The notes below the pieces were generated by a model, which was not told the DNA's origin, did no database searches, and worked only from the letters and a program-made list of their open reading frames with translations. A DNA stretch of 12,312 nucleotides from an uncultured Actinomycetes bacterium (GTDB taxonomy: Bacteria > Actinomycetota > Thermoleophilia > Solirubrobacterales > Thermoleophilaceae): positions 1-12,312 of the forward strand of contig CAMLNW010000057.1 of NCBI GenBank assembly GCA_946481495.1, given 5' to 3'. Below, piece by piece: positions 6,521 to 12,312 of this stretch. The position numbers and the translations under genes are program-made. Every line of letters starts with the position of its first letter. The stretch's first letter is position 1.

Positions 6521-7407
6521 CGGAGGCCGAGGGCGGTGCCGTCGAGCAGGCCGTGGAGCTTGGCGAGGGCGATACGGGCGCGGAGTGGGGAACGGCGGCG
6601 GGCGGCGCTGGCGGCCATGTTGAGGACGTCGACGAGGCCCCAGGCCCAGAGACGGAGGCCGCCGCCGGCGTTGCGACCGAGGTGCTTGCAGGCGAAGCCG
6701 GCCCAGGCGCGCGAGTAGCCGCGCTGGAGCTCGACGACTTCGTCGGGCGAGCGCCACTGGTCGTGGACGGCGCACACGGCGGGCGACAGGACGGCCGTGC
6801 CGCCGGAGCGCAACAGGCAGTGATTGAAGTCCATGTCGTCGGCGGCCGGGAGATCGGAGACGCCGGGGCCGAGCCGCTCGTCCCACCCACCGAGCCGATC
6901 AGCGGTCGAGCGACGGACGCAGAAGAGGACCCCGAAGCCGATCGCTCCAGGCAGAGTGCGGCCACCGCGCCGGATCAGCGGCCTGTCGACGGGGAAAGTC
7001 GTCACCGGCGGAAGGTCATCGTCCGCAGTGGGCGAGGAACTGGCTCGCACGTCGCCAGCTATCCAGTCGGCCTCGGGATGAGCGGCGATCTCAGCCAGCA
7101 ACGCGGCGCCGAAGTCCTCGTCCACGAGGCAGTCGTCGTCGGCGAAGACGATCCACTCGCTCTCCACCGCCGCCAGCGCGATGTTCCGCGCACGCGACAG
7201 CCCGCGGCCACTGTCGTGCAGCACGCGCATCCGGTTGTCGGCGGCCGCCCGCTCCGCCAGTGCTCCGTCGGGGAACGCGCCCTGGTCGATCACGATCAGC
7301 GGCAGGCCGGGTGCGCCGCGATCGAGCGCGTCGAGCGTCGCCCGCACCTTGTCCGGCCGGCCGCGCGTGCAGACGGCGACCGTGAGGGTGGGAGTCGATT
7401 CGCTCAT
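6508..7407 (-). CDS. GT2 family glycosyltransferase
   Basis: From the ATG at 7407 this is a 299-residue GT-A enzyme. It opens with LTVAVCTRGRPD (residues 8-19), the nucleotide-binding start of GT2 proteins. SRARNIAL (71-78) follows, then the metal-binding DxD region in VFADDDCL (D90-D92). A GFGVLFCVRR block lies at 157-166, and PAADDMDFNHCLL (187-199) carries the acidic pair that serves as the catalytic/acceptor motif. The C-terminal third is Arg/Ala-rich with amphipathic helices and no clear membrane span. The donor and acceptor are not readable. The upstream in-frame GTG at 7446 would add 13 residues ahead of the conserved core and overlap the divergent gene, so the ATG at 7407 is preferred. 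It is divergent from a GT4 pair and convergent on the lipoprotein gene. Confidence 0.85.
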   Translation of the reverse strand: MSESTPTLTVAVCTRGRPDKVRATLDALDRGAPGLPLIVIDQGAFPDGALAERAAADNRMRVLHDSGRGLSRARNIALAAVESEWIVFADDDCLVDEDFGAALLAEIAAHPEADWIAGDVRASSSPTADDDLPPVTTFPVDRPLIRRGGRTLPGAIGFGVLFCVRRSTADRLGGWDERLGPGVSDLPAADDMDFNHCLLRSGGTAVLSPAVCAVHDQWRSPDEVVELQRGYSRAWAGFACKHLGRNAGGGLRLWAWGLVDVLNMAASAARRRSPLRARIALAKLHGLLDGTALGLRRRW

Positions 7408-7421
7408 CGGTGCCTGTGCCA

Positions 7422-7431
7422 ATGGTAGGTT
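7422..7431. promoter_or_regulatory. Overlapping back-to-back -10 boxes
   Basis: On the plus strand TAGGTT (7426-7431) ends eight bases before the GTG at 7440 of the GT4 gene. On the minus strand TACCAT (7427-7422) lies 14 bases before the ATG at 7407 of the GT2 gene. The two boxes share two bases, so one compact bidirectional promoter may serve both genes. No Shine-Dalgarno is visible on either side. Confidence 0.4.
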
Positions 7432-7439
7432 CGGCTGGA

Positions 7440-8585
7440 GTGTCAACGCCCCCGCAGGCGCTTTTCGTCAGCTACACATCGCTGCTCGGCGGCGCGGAGC
7501 GAATCCTGTTGGACCACGCTACGGCGCTCCCCGGACCGGTCGCACTCGCTTGCCCAGAGGGACCGTTGGCCGCCGCTGCGCACGCCGCCGGGATCGAGGT
7601 CGTCACGCTCGCCACCCGCCGCGTCGAGCTGCGCGCACGTGCGAGGGACCGCATCGCGATGCCGCTGAGAATTGCCTCGCAAGCGCGAGAGCTGCGCCGG
7701 ATCGTCGCCAAGCACCGTCCTCACGTAGTCGTCGCCTGGGGAATGCGCCCGCTGTTGTCATGCGCGGCGGGGCTTACCGCCATACGTCCCCATCTGCCGC
7801 TCGTCTTCCAGCACAACGACCTCCTGCCCGGTCCGCTCGTCGGCCACGCCGTGCGCGCCGCCGCCGGTCGCGCCGACTTGACGATCGCGCTGTCCCAGGC
7901 GATCGCCGACGACCTCCAGAGTGCTGGGCGGCTCAAGGCGCCGATCGAGATCGTCCGCGCCGGCGTCGATCTCCAGCGCTTCGCGCGACCCGAGCCACCC
8001 GGGGAGCGGCATACTCTCGCGCCGACCGTTCTCCTCCTCGGCGCGATCGTCGACTGGAAGCGGCCCGACCTGGCGCTCGAGGCGACCGCACTTGCCGCGC
8101 GTCAGCTGCCCGAGCTACGGCTGCGCGTCGCCGGAGCCCCGCTCGCCGCATCGGGTGACCAGCTGCTCGCACGGCTGAGACAGCGTGCCGAGCAGCCCGA
8201 CCTCGCCGGCCGCGTCGACTTCGCCGGTCGAGTCGAGGACGTCCCGGCGGCGCTTGCCGACGCGGCCTGCCTGCTCCACTGCGCCGATCGCGAGCCGTAC
8301 GGGATGGCACTCGTCGAGGCGCTCGCCAGCGGCCGTCCCGTCGTCGCCCCCGCGGCCGCCGGCCCGCTGGAGATCGTCGACGAGAGCTGCGGCGTCCTCT
8401 ATCCACCGGGTGACGCGCAAGCGGCAGCGACCGCGCTAGTCGACGTCGTGCGCCGTGCGGCGGAGCTGGGCCGAGCCGCGCGGATGCGTGCCGAGACGCA
8501 CTTCGATCGCGCGACCGGCCGCGAGCGCTTCGCGGCACTCGTCGAGGACGTCGCAGCGCGACGCGGCGGGAAGCAGCGACGGTGA
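7440..8585 (+). CDS. GT4 glycosyltransferase
   Basis: This is a GT-B fold enzyme of 381 residues counted from the GTG at 7440. ALFVSYTSLLGGAERILLDHA opens it, with GGAE at 17-20 as the family's acceptor-side glycine loop. The second domain begins at about 196 with TVLLLGAIVDWKRPDLALEA, carrying the donor-binding K208, followed by VDFAGRVEDV (259-268). The E-x7-E motif is EPYGMALVE, with E285 and E293. Length and layout are normal for GT4. The in-frame ATG at 7422 overlaps the probable -10 box TAGGTT, so the GTG eight bases after that box is the better start. The stop overlaps the next GT4 gene by four bases (GTGA). The two enzymes are therefore coupled and probably add successive sugars; specificity is unknown. 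Confidence 0.86.
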   Translation: MSTPPQALFVSYTSLLGGAERILLDHATALPGPVALACPEGPLAAAAHAAGIEVVTLATRRVELRARARDRIAMPLRIASQARELRRIVAKHRPHVVVAWGMRPLLSCAAGLTAIRPHLPLVFQHNDLLPGPLVGHAVRAAAGRADLTIALSQAIADDLQSAGRLKAPIEIVRAGVDLQRFARPEPPGERHTLAPTVLLLGAIVDWKRPDLALEATALAARQLPELRLRVAGAPLAASGDQLLARLRQRAEQPDLAGRVDFAGRVEDVPAALADAACLLHCADREPYGMALVEALASGRPVVAPAAAGPLEIVDESCGVLYPPGDAQAAATALVDVVRRAAELGRAARMRAETHFDRATGRERFAALVEDVAARRGGKQRR

Positions 8586-9613
8586 CCGCGCCGATCGCGA
8601 TCAACGCACGCGCCGCCGTCCGCGCCGAGGTCGGCGGCGTCGAGCGCGTAACCAGAGAGCTGGTCACGCGCCTGCCGGCGCTCGCGCCAGACCGCTACCG
8701 CATCGTCGCACCACCGACGGCACTCGCCCACCGCGCCGGCCATGCCTGGGAGCAGCTGGCTCTGCCGCTCACGACCCGCGGCGCCGAGATCGTCTTCTCG
8801 CCCGCCAACACCGCTCCGATCGCCGGCCGGCGCAACGCGGTACTGATCCACGACTTCGCGCCGCTGGTCGAGCCGCGCTGGTACGGCCGAGCCTACGGCG
8901 CTTGGCACCGCGCACTGTTGCGCGCGATCGCCAGTCGCGCACAACTCGCGATCACACCCTCGGAGTTCGTTCGCGATCAGCTGACGGAGCTGCTCGGCAT
9001 GCCAGCCGACCGCATCGTCGCGGTCCCGATGGGCGTCGACCCGGCGTTCGGCGCCGCCCCGGACCCGGCTCCCCTGCTCCGTCGCCTCGGTCTCGACCAG
9101 CGCCCCTACGTGCTCGCCGTCGGCACCGCGACCGCCCGCAAGAACCTCGGCCTGCTCGACACGATCGCTCCTACGCTCACGGCCGCCGGCCTCGACGCCG
9201 TGATCGCGGGCGGCGCCCGCGGCTATATGCGCGACGACCGCTCCACGAGCGCCCGTCGCCTCGGCTACGTCCCCGAGACCGACCTCCCGGCTCTCTATGC
9301 GGGCGCCGCGGCGTTCGCGCTGCCCTCGCTCTACGAGGGCTTCGGCCTGCCCTGCCTCGAGGCGATGGCCGCCGGAACGCCGGTAGTGACCACAACCCGC
9401 GGAGCTCTCCCCGAGACCTGTGCAGACGCCGCTCTTTACGCCGATCCCGACGACCCCTCCGCCTTTGCCGCGGCTTGCGTCGCGGCCGCCACCGACCCCG
9501 CCACGCGCGATCGCCTGACCGCCGCCGGCCATGCGCGATCGGCGGAGTTCACGTGGGATCGAACGGCGAAACGGGTAAATGGCGCCCTGGAGGCGCTGTT
9601 GCCACTACCCTGA
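8582..9613 (+). CDS. GT4 glycosyltransferase (MtfB-like)
   Basis: This second GT4 enzyme, 343 residues, is only distantly similar in sequence to its neighbour. It has INARAAVRAEVGGVERVTREL at the N-terminus with the GGVER loop (18-22), and AVLIHDFAPL (86-95). ITPSEFVRDQL (124-134) and VPMGVDPAF (148-156) close the first domain. VLAVGTATARKNL (177-189) opens the second, and the E-x7-E motif is EGFGLPCLE (E252/E260). This layout resembles mannosyltransferases such as MtfB/WbdB of O-polysaccharide clusters. The sugar specificity is inferred and weak. Translation starts at a GTG overlapping the previous stop by four bases, with a GGGAAG eight bases ahead. It is the last glycan gene on this side. 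Confidence 0.86.
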   Translation: MTAPIAINARAAVRAEVGGVERVTRELVTRLPALAPDRYRIVAPPTALAHRAGHAWEQLALPLTTRGAEIVFSPANTAPIAGRRNAVLIHDFAPLVEPRWYGRAYGAWHRALLRAIASRAQLAITPSEFVRDQLTELLGMPADRIVAVPMGVDPAFGAAPDPAPLLRRLGLDQRPYVLAVGTATARKNLGLLDTIAPTLTAAGLDAVIAGGARGYMRDDRSTSARRLGYVPETDLPALYAGAAAFALPSLYEGFGLPCLEAMAAGTPVVTTTRGALPETCADAALYADPDDPSAFAAACVAAATDPATRDRLTAAGHARSAEFTWDRTAKRVNGALEALLPLP

Positions 9614-9626
9614 CCGGTGGGAGGCG

Positions 9627-9649
9627 CCTGCTGCCCCGTAAACAGCAGG
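9627..9649 (+). promoter_or_regulatory. Leader hairpin overlapping the ribosome-binding site
   Basis: CCTGCTG (9627-9633) and CAGCAGG (9643-9649) form a perfect 7-bp stem around a nine-base loop. The last three bases of the right arm are the first AGG of the Shine-Dalgarno for the next gene. It may tune translation of the secreted hydrolase or end transcription of the glycosyltransferase pair, though no T-tract follows. Confidence 0.4.
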
Positions 9650-9655
9650 AAGGAA
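9647..9655 (+). promoter_or_regulatory. Strong Shine-Dalgarno of the secreted EEP hydrolase
   Basis: AGGAAGGAA with nine bases to the ATG at 9665 fixes that start. It is the strongest plus-strand ribosome-binding site in the window and contrasts with the leaderless-looking genes upstream. Confidence 0.7.
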
Positions 9656-9664
9656 CGCCACAAA

Positions 9665-10765
9665 ATGAATCGCACGCTCGGGCGCCGCTTACTGGCCGCC
9701 CTGCTCGCCGTCACGGCGCTCGCCGCGATCGCTCCCGCCGCCGAGGCCAAGAAGGCGAAGGCCAAGAAGAGCGACTCGAACGTCACCGTGATGACGCGCA
9801 ACCTCTATCTCGGCACCGATCTGATCAAGATCGCGACCGCCCCGAACCCGGACGCCTTCAAGGCCGCGGTGACCGCGGGCTTCAACCAGGTCAAGGCGAC
9901 GAACTTCCCGGCGCGCTCGAAGCTGATCGCGCAGGAGATCAAGCAGACCAAGCCGGACCTGATCGGCCTCCAGGAGGCCGCGCTCTGGCGCACCGGTCCG
10001 AGCGACGGATCGACGACGCCGAACGCGACCAAGGTCGAGTACGACTACGTCAAGCTGCTGCTCAAGGCGCTGAAGCAGAAGGGCCTGAAGTACTCCGCCG
10101 TGCGGACCACCAATGAGGCCGACATCGAGGGCGCCAGCAGCGAGGGCTTCGACGTCCGCCTGACGATGCGCGACGTCGTGCTCGTCAACAAGGCGCGCAA
10201 GGGGCTGAAGGTCACCAAGAAGGGCGGCGCCAACTACACGGCGACGATTCCGTTCCCGACCCAGGGCGGCGTCTTCAACGTCAAGCGCGGCTACGCCTAC
10301 GCCGACGTCAAGCTCAACGGCAAGGCGTTCCGCTTCATCGACACCCACCTCGAGGCCTATCTCGAGGCGACCCGCGTCGCCCAGGCGACCGAGCTCGTCG
10401 CAGCCGGCGGTCCGGTCAAGGGCAAGCGCGTGATCGTCGTCGGCGACATGAACTCCGACCCCAACGACGCCGCCGGCGCATCGTCTGCGGCGTGGGACGT
10501 CCTGACCGCGTCGGGCCTCAAGGACACGTGGCCGTGGCTCTACAAGAGCAAGCCGGGCTACGAGTGCTGCCTGAAGACCGATTCGCTGACCGATCCGCCG
10601 AAGCCGAGTCCGTTCGACCATCGGATCGACCAGATCTTCGGCAAAGGCAAGGTCAAGCCGCTCAACGCGAAGATCGTCGGCACCAATCCGGCCAACAGCC
10701 GCACCAAGTCCGGTCTCTGGGCGTCGGATCACGGAGGGGTGGTAACGAAGCTGAAGCTGAAGTAG
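9665..10765 (+). CDS. Secreted endonuclease/exonuclease/phosphatase (EEP) family hydrolase
   Basis: This is a 366-residue exported protein. The signal peptide (1-28) is cut after AEA, and the mature protein begins KKAKAKKSDSN. The EEP (DNase I/inositol-phosphatase-like) fold motifs appear in order: TRNLYLGTD with Asn46, LIGLQEA with the metal-binding Glu104, DTHLE (226-230), VGDMNSDP with D261 and N263, DHRIDQIF with D322, and SDHGGV with the D355-H356 catalytic pair. These enzymes hydrolyse phosphodiester or phosphomonoester bonds in nucleic acids, sphingolipids or phosphoinositides; the substrate here is unknown. Adjacent C301-C302 is unusual. The protein is lysine-rich with AAG codons, unlike the arginine-rich neighbours. 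It has its own ribosome-binding site, is separated from the glycosyltransferases by 51 bases, and is followed after 13 bases by aidB. Confidence 0.85.
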   Translation: MNRTLGRRLLAALLAVTALAAIAPAAEAKKAKAKKSDSNVTVMTRNLYLGTDLIKIATAPNPDAFKAAVTAGFNQVKATNFPARSKLIAQEIKQTKPDLIGLQEAALWRTGPSDGSTTPNATKVEYDYVKLLLKALKQKGLKYSAVRTTNEADIEGASSEGFDVRLTMRDVVLVNKARKGLKVTKKGGANYTATIPFPTQGGVFNVKRGYAYADVKLNGKAFRFIDTHLEAYLEATRVAQATELVAAGGPVKGKRVIVVGDMNSDPNDAAGASSAAWDVLTASGLKDTWPWLYKSKPGYECCLKTDSLTDPPKPSPFDHRIDQIFGKGKVKPLNAKIVGTNPANSRTKSGLWASDHGGVVTKLKLK

Positions 10766-10768
10766 CGT

Positions 10769-10801
10769 TTGGGGGCGGATGAGCACTTATTCCGCCCCCA
10801 A
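10769..10801 (+). terminator. Perfect 11-bp hairpin between the EEP gene and aidB, spanning the aidB start
   Basis: TTGGGGGCGGA (10769-10779) pairs exactly with TCCGCCCCCAA (10791-10801) around an 11-base loop. A G-U and a G-C pair outside extend it to 13. It begins a few bases after the EEP stop, as an intrinsic terminator would, but has no T-run after it. Its left arm ends with the A of the aidB ATG and its right arm is aidB codons 5-8. It may therefore act as a terminator, a translational block, or both. Confidence 0.55.
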
Positions 10802-12312
10802 GCACTCGACGCACGACGTCTTCAACCAGGCGCCGCCGCTCGCGCCCTACAACGTCTTCGACGCGGACACCGCGTTGCGCGAGGCGCTGGAGCGCGAGGG
10901 TGGCGGCTGGGGAGTCGACCGCCTGCGCGACGCCGGCGAGCTCGCCGGCAGCCCAGAGGCGCTCGCCCACTCCGAGCGGGCAGAGCGCAACGAGCCGATC
11001 CTGCGTACCCACGACCGCTACGGCAATCGTGTCGAGGAGGTCGAGCTGGACCCGTCGTGGCACTGGCTGCTGCGCCAGGCGATCGAGCGCGAGTGCCACG
11101 GCCTGCCATGGCGCGACCCTCAGCCCGGCGCCCACGTCGTGCGCGCGGCGCTGTTCATGACCTGGTCGCAGGTCAACGCCGGCGTGATGTGCCCGGTCTC
11201 GATGACGCATGCAGTTGTCCCCGCGCTGCGCGAGAACGCCGAGCTGGCGGCCGAGTGGGAGCCGCGCCTGGTCAAGCCGAGCTACGACGGCGGCGCGCTC
11301 GCCGGGATGGCGATGACCGAGAAGCAGGGCGGCTCCGACGTCCGTGCCAACACCACGACGGCAACCGCGATCGGCGACGGCTGGTGGGAGATCACCGGCC
11401 ACAAGTGGTTCTGCTCTTACCCGCCGTGCGACATCTTCCTGACGCTCGCCCAGACCGACGCGGGCATCTCCTGCTTCATGATCGAGGGCCCGAGCCGCGA
11501 GGGCGGCCAGCCGGGCTTCCGCATCCAGCGGCTCAAGGACAAGCTCGGCACGCGCTCACTGCCGTCGTCGGAGGTCGAGTTCAACCAGCTCCCCGCCCGC
11601 CTCGTCGGCGAAGAGGGCCGCGGCGTCCAGACGATCATCCAGATGGTCAACCACACGCGGCTCGACTGCCTGCTCGGCTCGGCCGCGTCGATCCGCTGGG
11701 GCACGTCCCAGGCCGTCCATCACGCCCGCCACCGTTCGGTGTTCGGCAAGCTGCTCGCTGACCAGCCGGCGATGCGCAACGTGCTCGCCGACCTCCAGCT
11801 CGAGTCCGAGGCGGCGACCGCCAACGCGCTGCGGATCGCCCGCGCTTACGACGAGGCCGACGCACCGTTCCGCCGCTTCGCGACCGCGGTCACGAAGTAT
11901 TGGATCTGCAAGCGTGCCCCCCAGCACGCGCTCGAGGCGCTCGAGTGCCTCGGCGGCAACGGCTATGTCGAGGAGTCAGGAATGCCGCGCCTGCTGCGCG
12001 ACAGCCCGCTGAACTCGATCTGGGAGGGCTCCGGCAACGTCGCCGCACTCGACGTGCTGCGCGCGATGGCCAAGGAGCCCGAGGGCCTGCCGGCCTTCCT
12101 GGCCGAGGTCAAGCTCGCCGCTGGCTCCGACGCCCGCCTCGACGCCCACGTCGCCGGCCTCGAGCAGCGCCTCGGTGGCCTGATGGCCGACGGAGCCGAC
12201 CCGCAGTGGCAGGCCCGCCGGCTCGTCGAAGACCTCGCGCTCGCGCTCCAAGGTTCGCTGCTCGTCCGCGACGCGCGCATACAGCGTGAAGACGCTGCCG
12301 TCCTTCTTCAGC
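10779..12312 (+). CDS. aidB: AidB-type acyl-CoA dehydrogenase, C-terminus beyond the window
   Basis: The frame stays open for 511 codons to the right edge. It follows E. coli AidB (541 residues) closely: HDVFNQAPPL at 12-21, MTEKQGGSDV at 179-188, GHKWF at 207-211, LKDKLGTRS at 252-260, a KYWICKRAP segment, LECLGGNGYVEESGMPRLLRD, and NSIWEGSGN containing E416, the position of the catalytic glutamate. AidB is a tetrameric FAD protein of the acyl-CoA dehydrogenase fold, induced by alkylation stress in E. coli, with a DNA-binding C-terminal region; its true substrate is unsettled. The ATG at 10779 is the first start after an in-frame stop at 10758-10760. It has no well-spaced Shine-Dalgarno and lies in a hairpin. 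The last dozen or so residues before the edge do not resemble the family. No ada or alkylation-repair gene is nearby. Confidence 0.88.
   Translation, partial: MSTYSAPKHSTHDVFNQAPPLAPYNVFDADTALREALEREGGGWGVDRLRDAGELAGSPEALAHSERAERNEPILRTHDRYGNRVEEVELDPSWHWLLRQAIERECHGLPWRDPQPGAHVVRAALFMTWSQVNAGVMCPVSMTHAVVPALRENAELAAEWEPRLVKPSYDGGALAGMAMTEKQGGSDVRANTTTATAIGDGWWEITGHKWFCSYPPCDIFLTLAQTDAGISCFMIEGPSREGGQPGFRIQRLKDKLGTRSLPSSEVEFNQLPARLVGEEGRGVQTIIQMVNHTRLDCLLGSAASIRWGTSQAVHHARHRSVFGKLLADQPAMRNVLADLQLESEAATANALRIARAYDEADAPFRRFATAVTKYWICKRAPQHALEALECLGGNGYVEESGMPRLLRDSPLNSIWEGSGNVAALDVLRAMAKEPEGLPAFLAEVKLAAGSDARLDAHVAGLEQRLGGLMADGADPQWQARRLVEDLALALQGSLLVRDARIQREDAAVLLQ

Noticed and set aside
8455..10116. 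A 553-codon plus-strand frame overlapping the second GT4 gene and the EEP gene
   Set aside because: The product is an Arg-rich string with no domain, and it overlaps two genes with complete family motifs.
9665..12312. A DNA-repair unit made of the EEP nuclease-like protein and AidB
   Set aside because: The EEP protein has a clear signal peptide and should act outside the cell, while AidB is cytoplasmic. A hairpin separates the genes, so adjacency alone does not support a shared repair role.
1..12312. Search for CRISPR arrays, tRNA genes, insertion sequences and phage genes
   Set aside because: No regularly spaced repeats, cloverleaf-like sequence, transposase motifs or terminal inverted repeats were recognised by reading. 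Coding density leaves little room for them.

Overview
The window is very GC-rich, with strong G/C at third codon positions and GTG/TTG starts beside ATG. It also has TANNNT-type -10 boxes placed directly before start codons, and one protein with a Gram-positive LPXTG anchor. This points to an actinobacterium. The style of the surface proteins fits the Thermoleophilia/Solirubrobacterales best, but that placement is an impression and no phylogenetic marker is present.

From about 1 to 9,613 the window is a cell-surface or extracellular glycan locus. On the minus strand an O-antigen ligase/polymerase-like membrane protein (101-1366) is coupled by a 4-base overlap to the start of an acyltransferase-3 gene that leaves the window at base 1. 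Head-to-head with it is a polytopic GT-C type glycosyltransferase (1348-2940). A GT4 glycosyltransferase (2907-4115, minus) converges on that gene with overlapping 3' ends. Divergent from the GT4 gene is a plus-strand run: a small LPXTG wall-anchored protein (4190-4588), a secreted clan GH-A glycoside hydrolase resembling PslG/GH39 proteins (4632-5807), and a cysteine-rich lipoprotein of unknown function (5844-6506). A GT2 glycosyltransferase (6508-7407, minus) converges on the lipoprotein gene. It shares a compact divergent promoter with two translationally coupled GT4 genes (7440-8585 and 8582-9613).

Together these genes can supply sugar transfer (one GT2, three GT4, one GT-C), polymerisation or ligation (Wzy/WaaL-like), acyl decoration (acyltransferase 3), trimming (GH) and possibly a wall-attached protein. 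No flippase, ABC exporter, initiating sugar-phosphate transferase or nucleotide-sugar gene lies inside the window.

From about 9,614 the content changes: a secreted endonuclease/exonuclease/phosphatase-family hydrolase (9665-10765), then an AidB-type acyl-CoA dehydrogenase open at the right edge (10779-12312). A perfect 11-bp inverted repeat spans the short gap between them and includes the aidB start codon.

The window is gene-dense. No intergenic stretch exceeds about 75 bases, and I saw no tRNA, rRNA, CRISPR array, insertion sequence or phage gene. The most notable signals are regulatory: a recurring layout that suggests leaderless transcripts, a pair of mirror-image divergent promoters, and two hairpins covering translation starts. 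I do not see a clearly new multi-gene defence or metabolic system.
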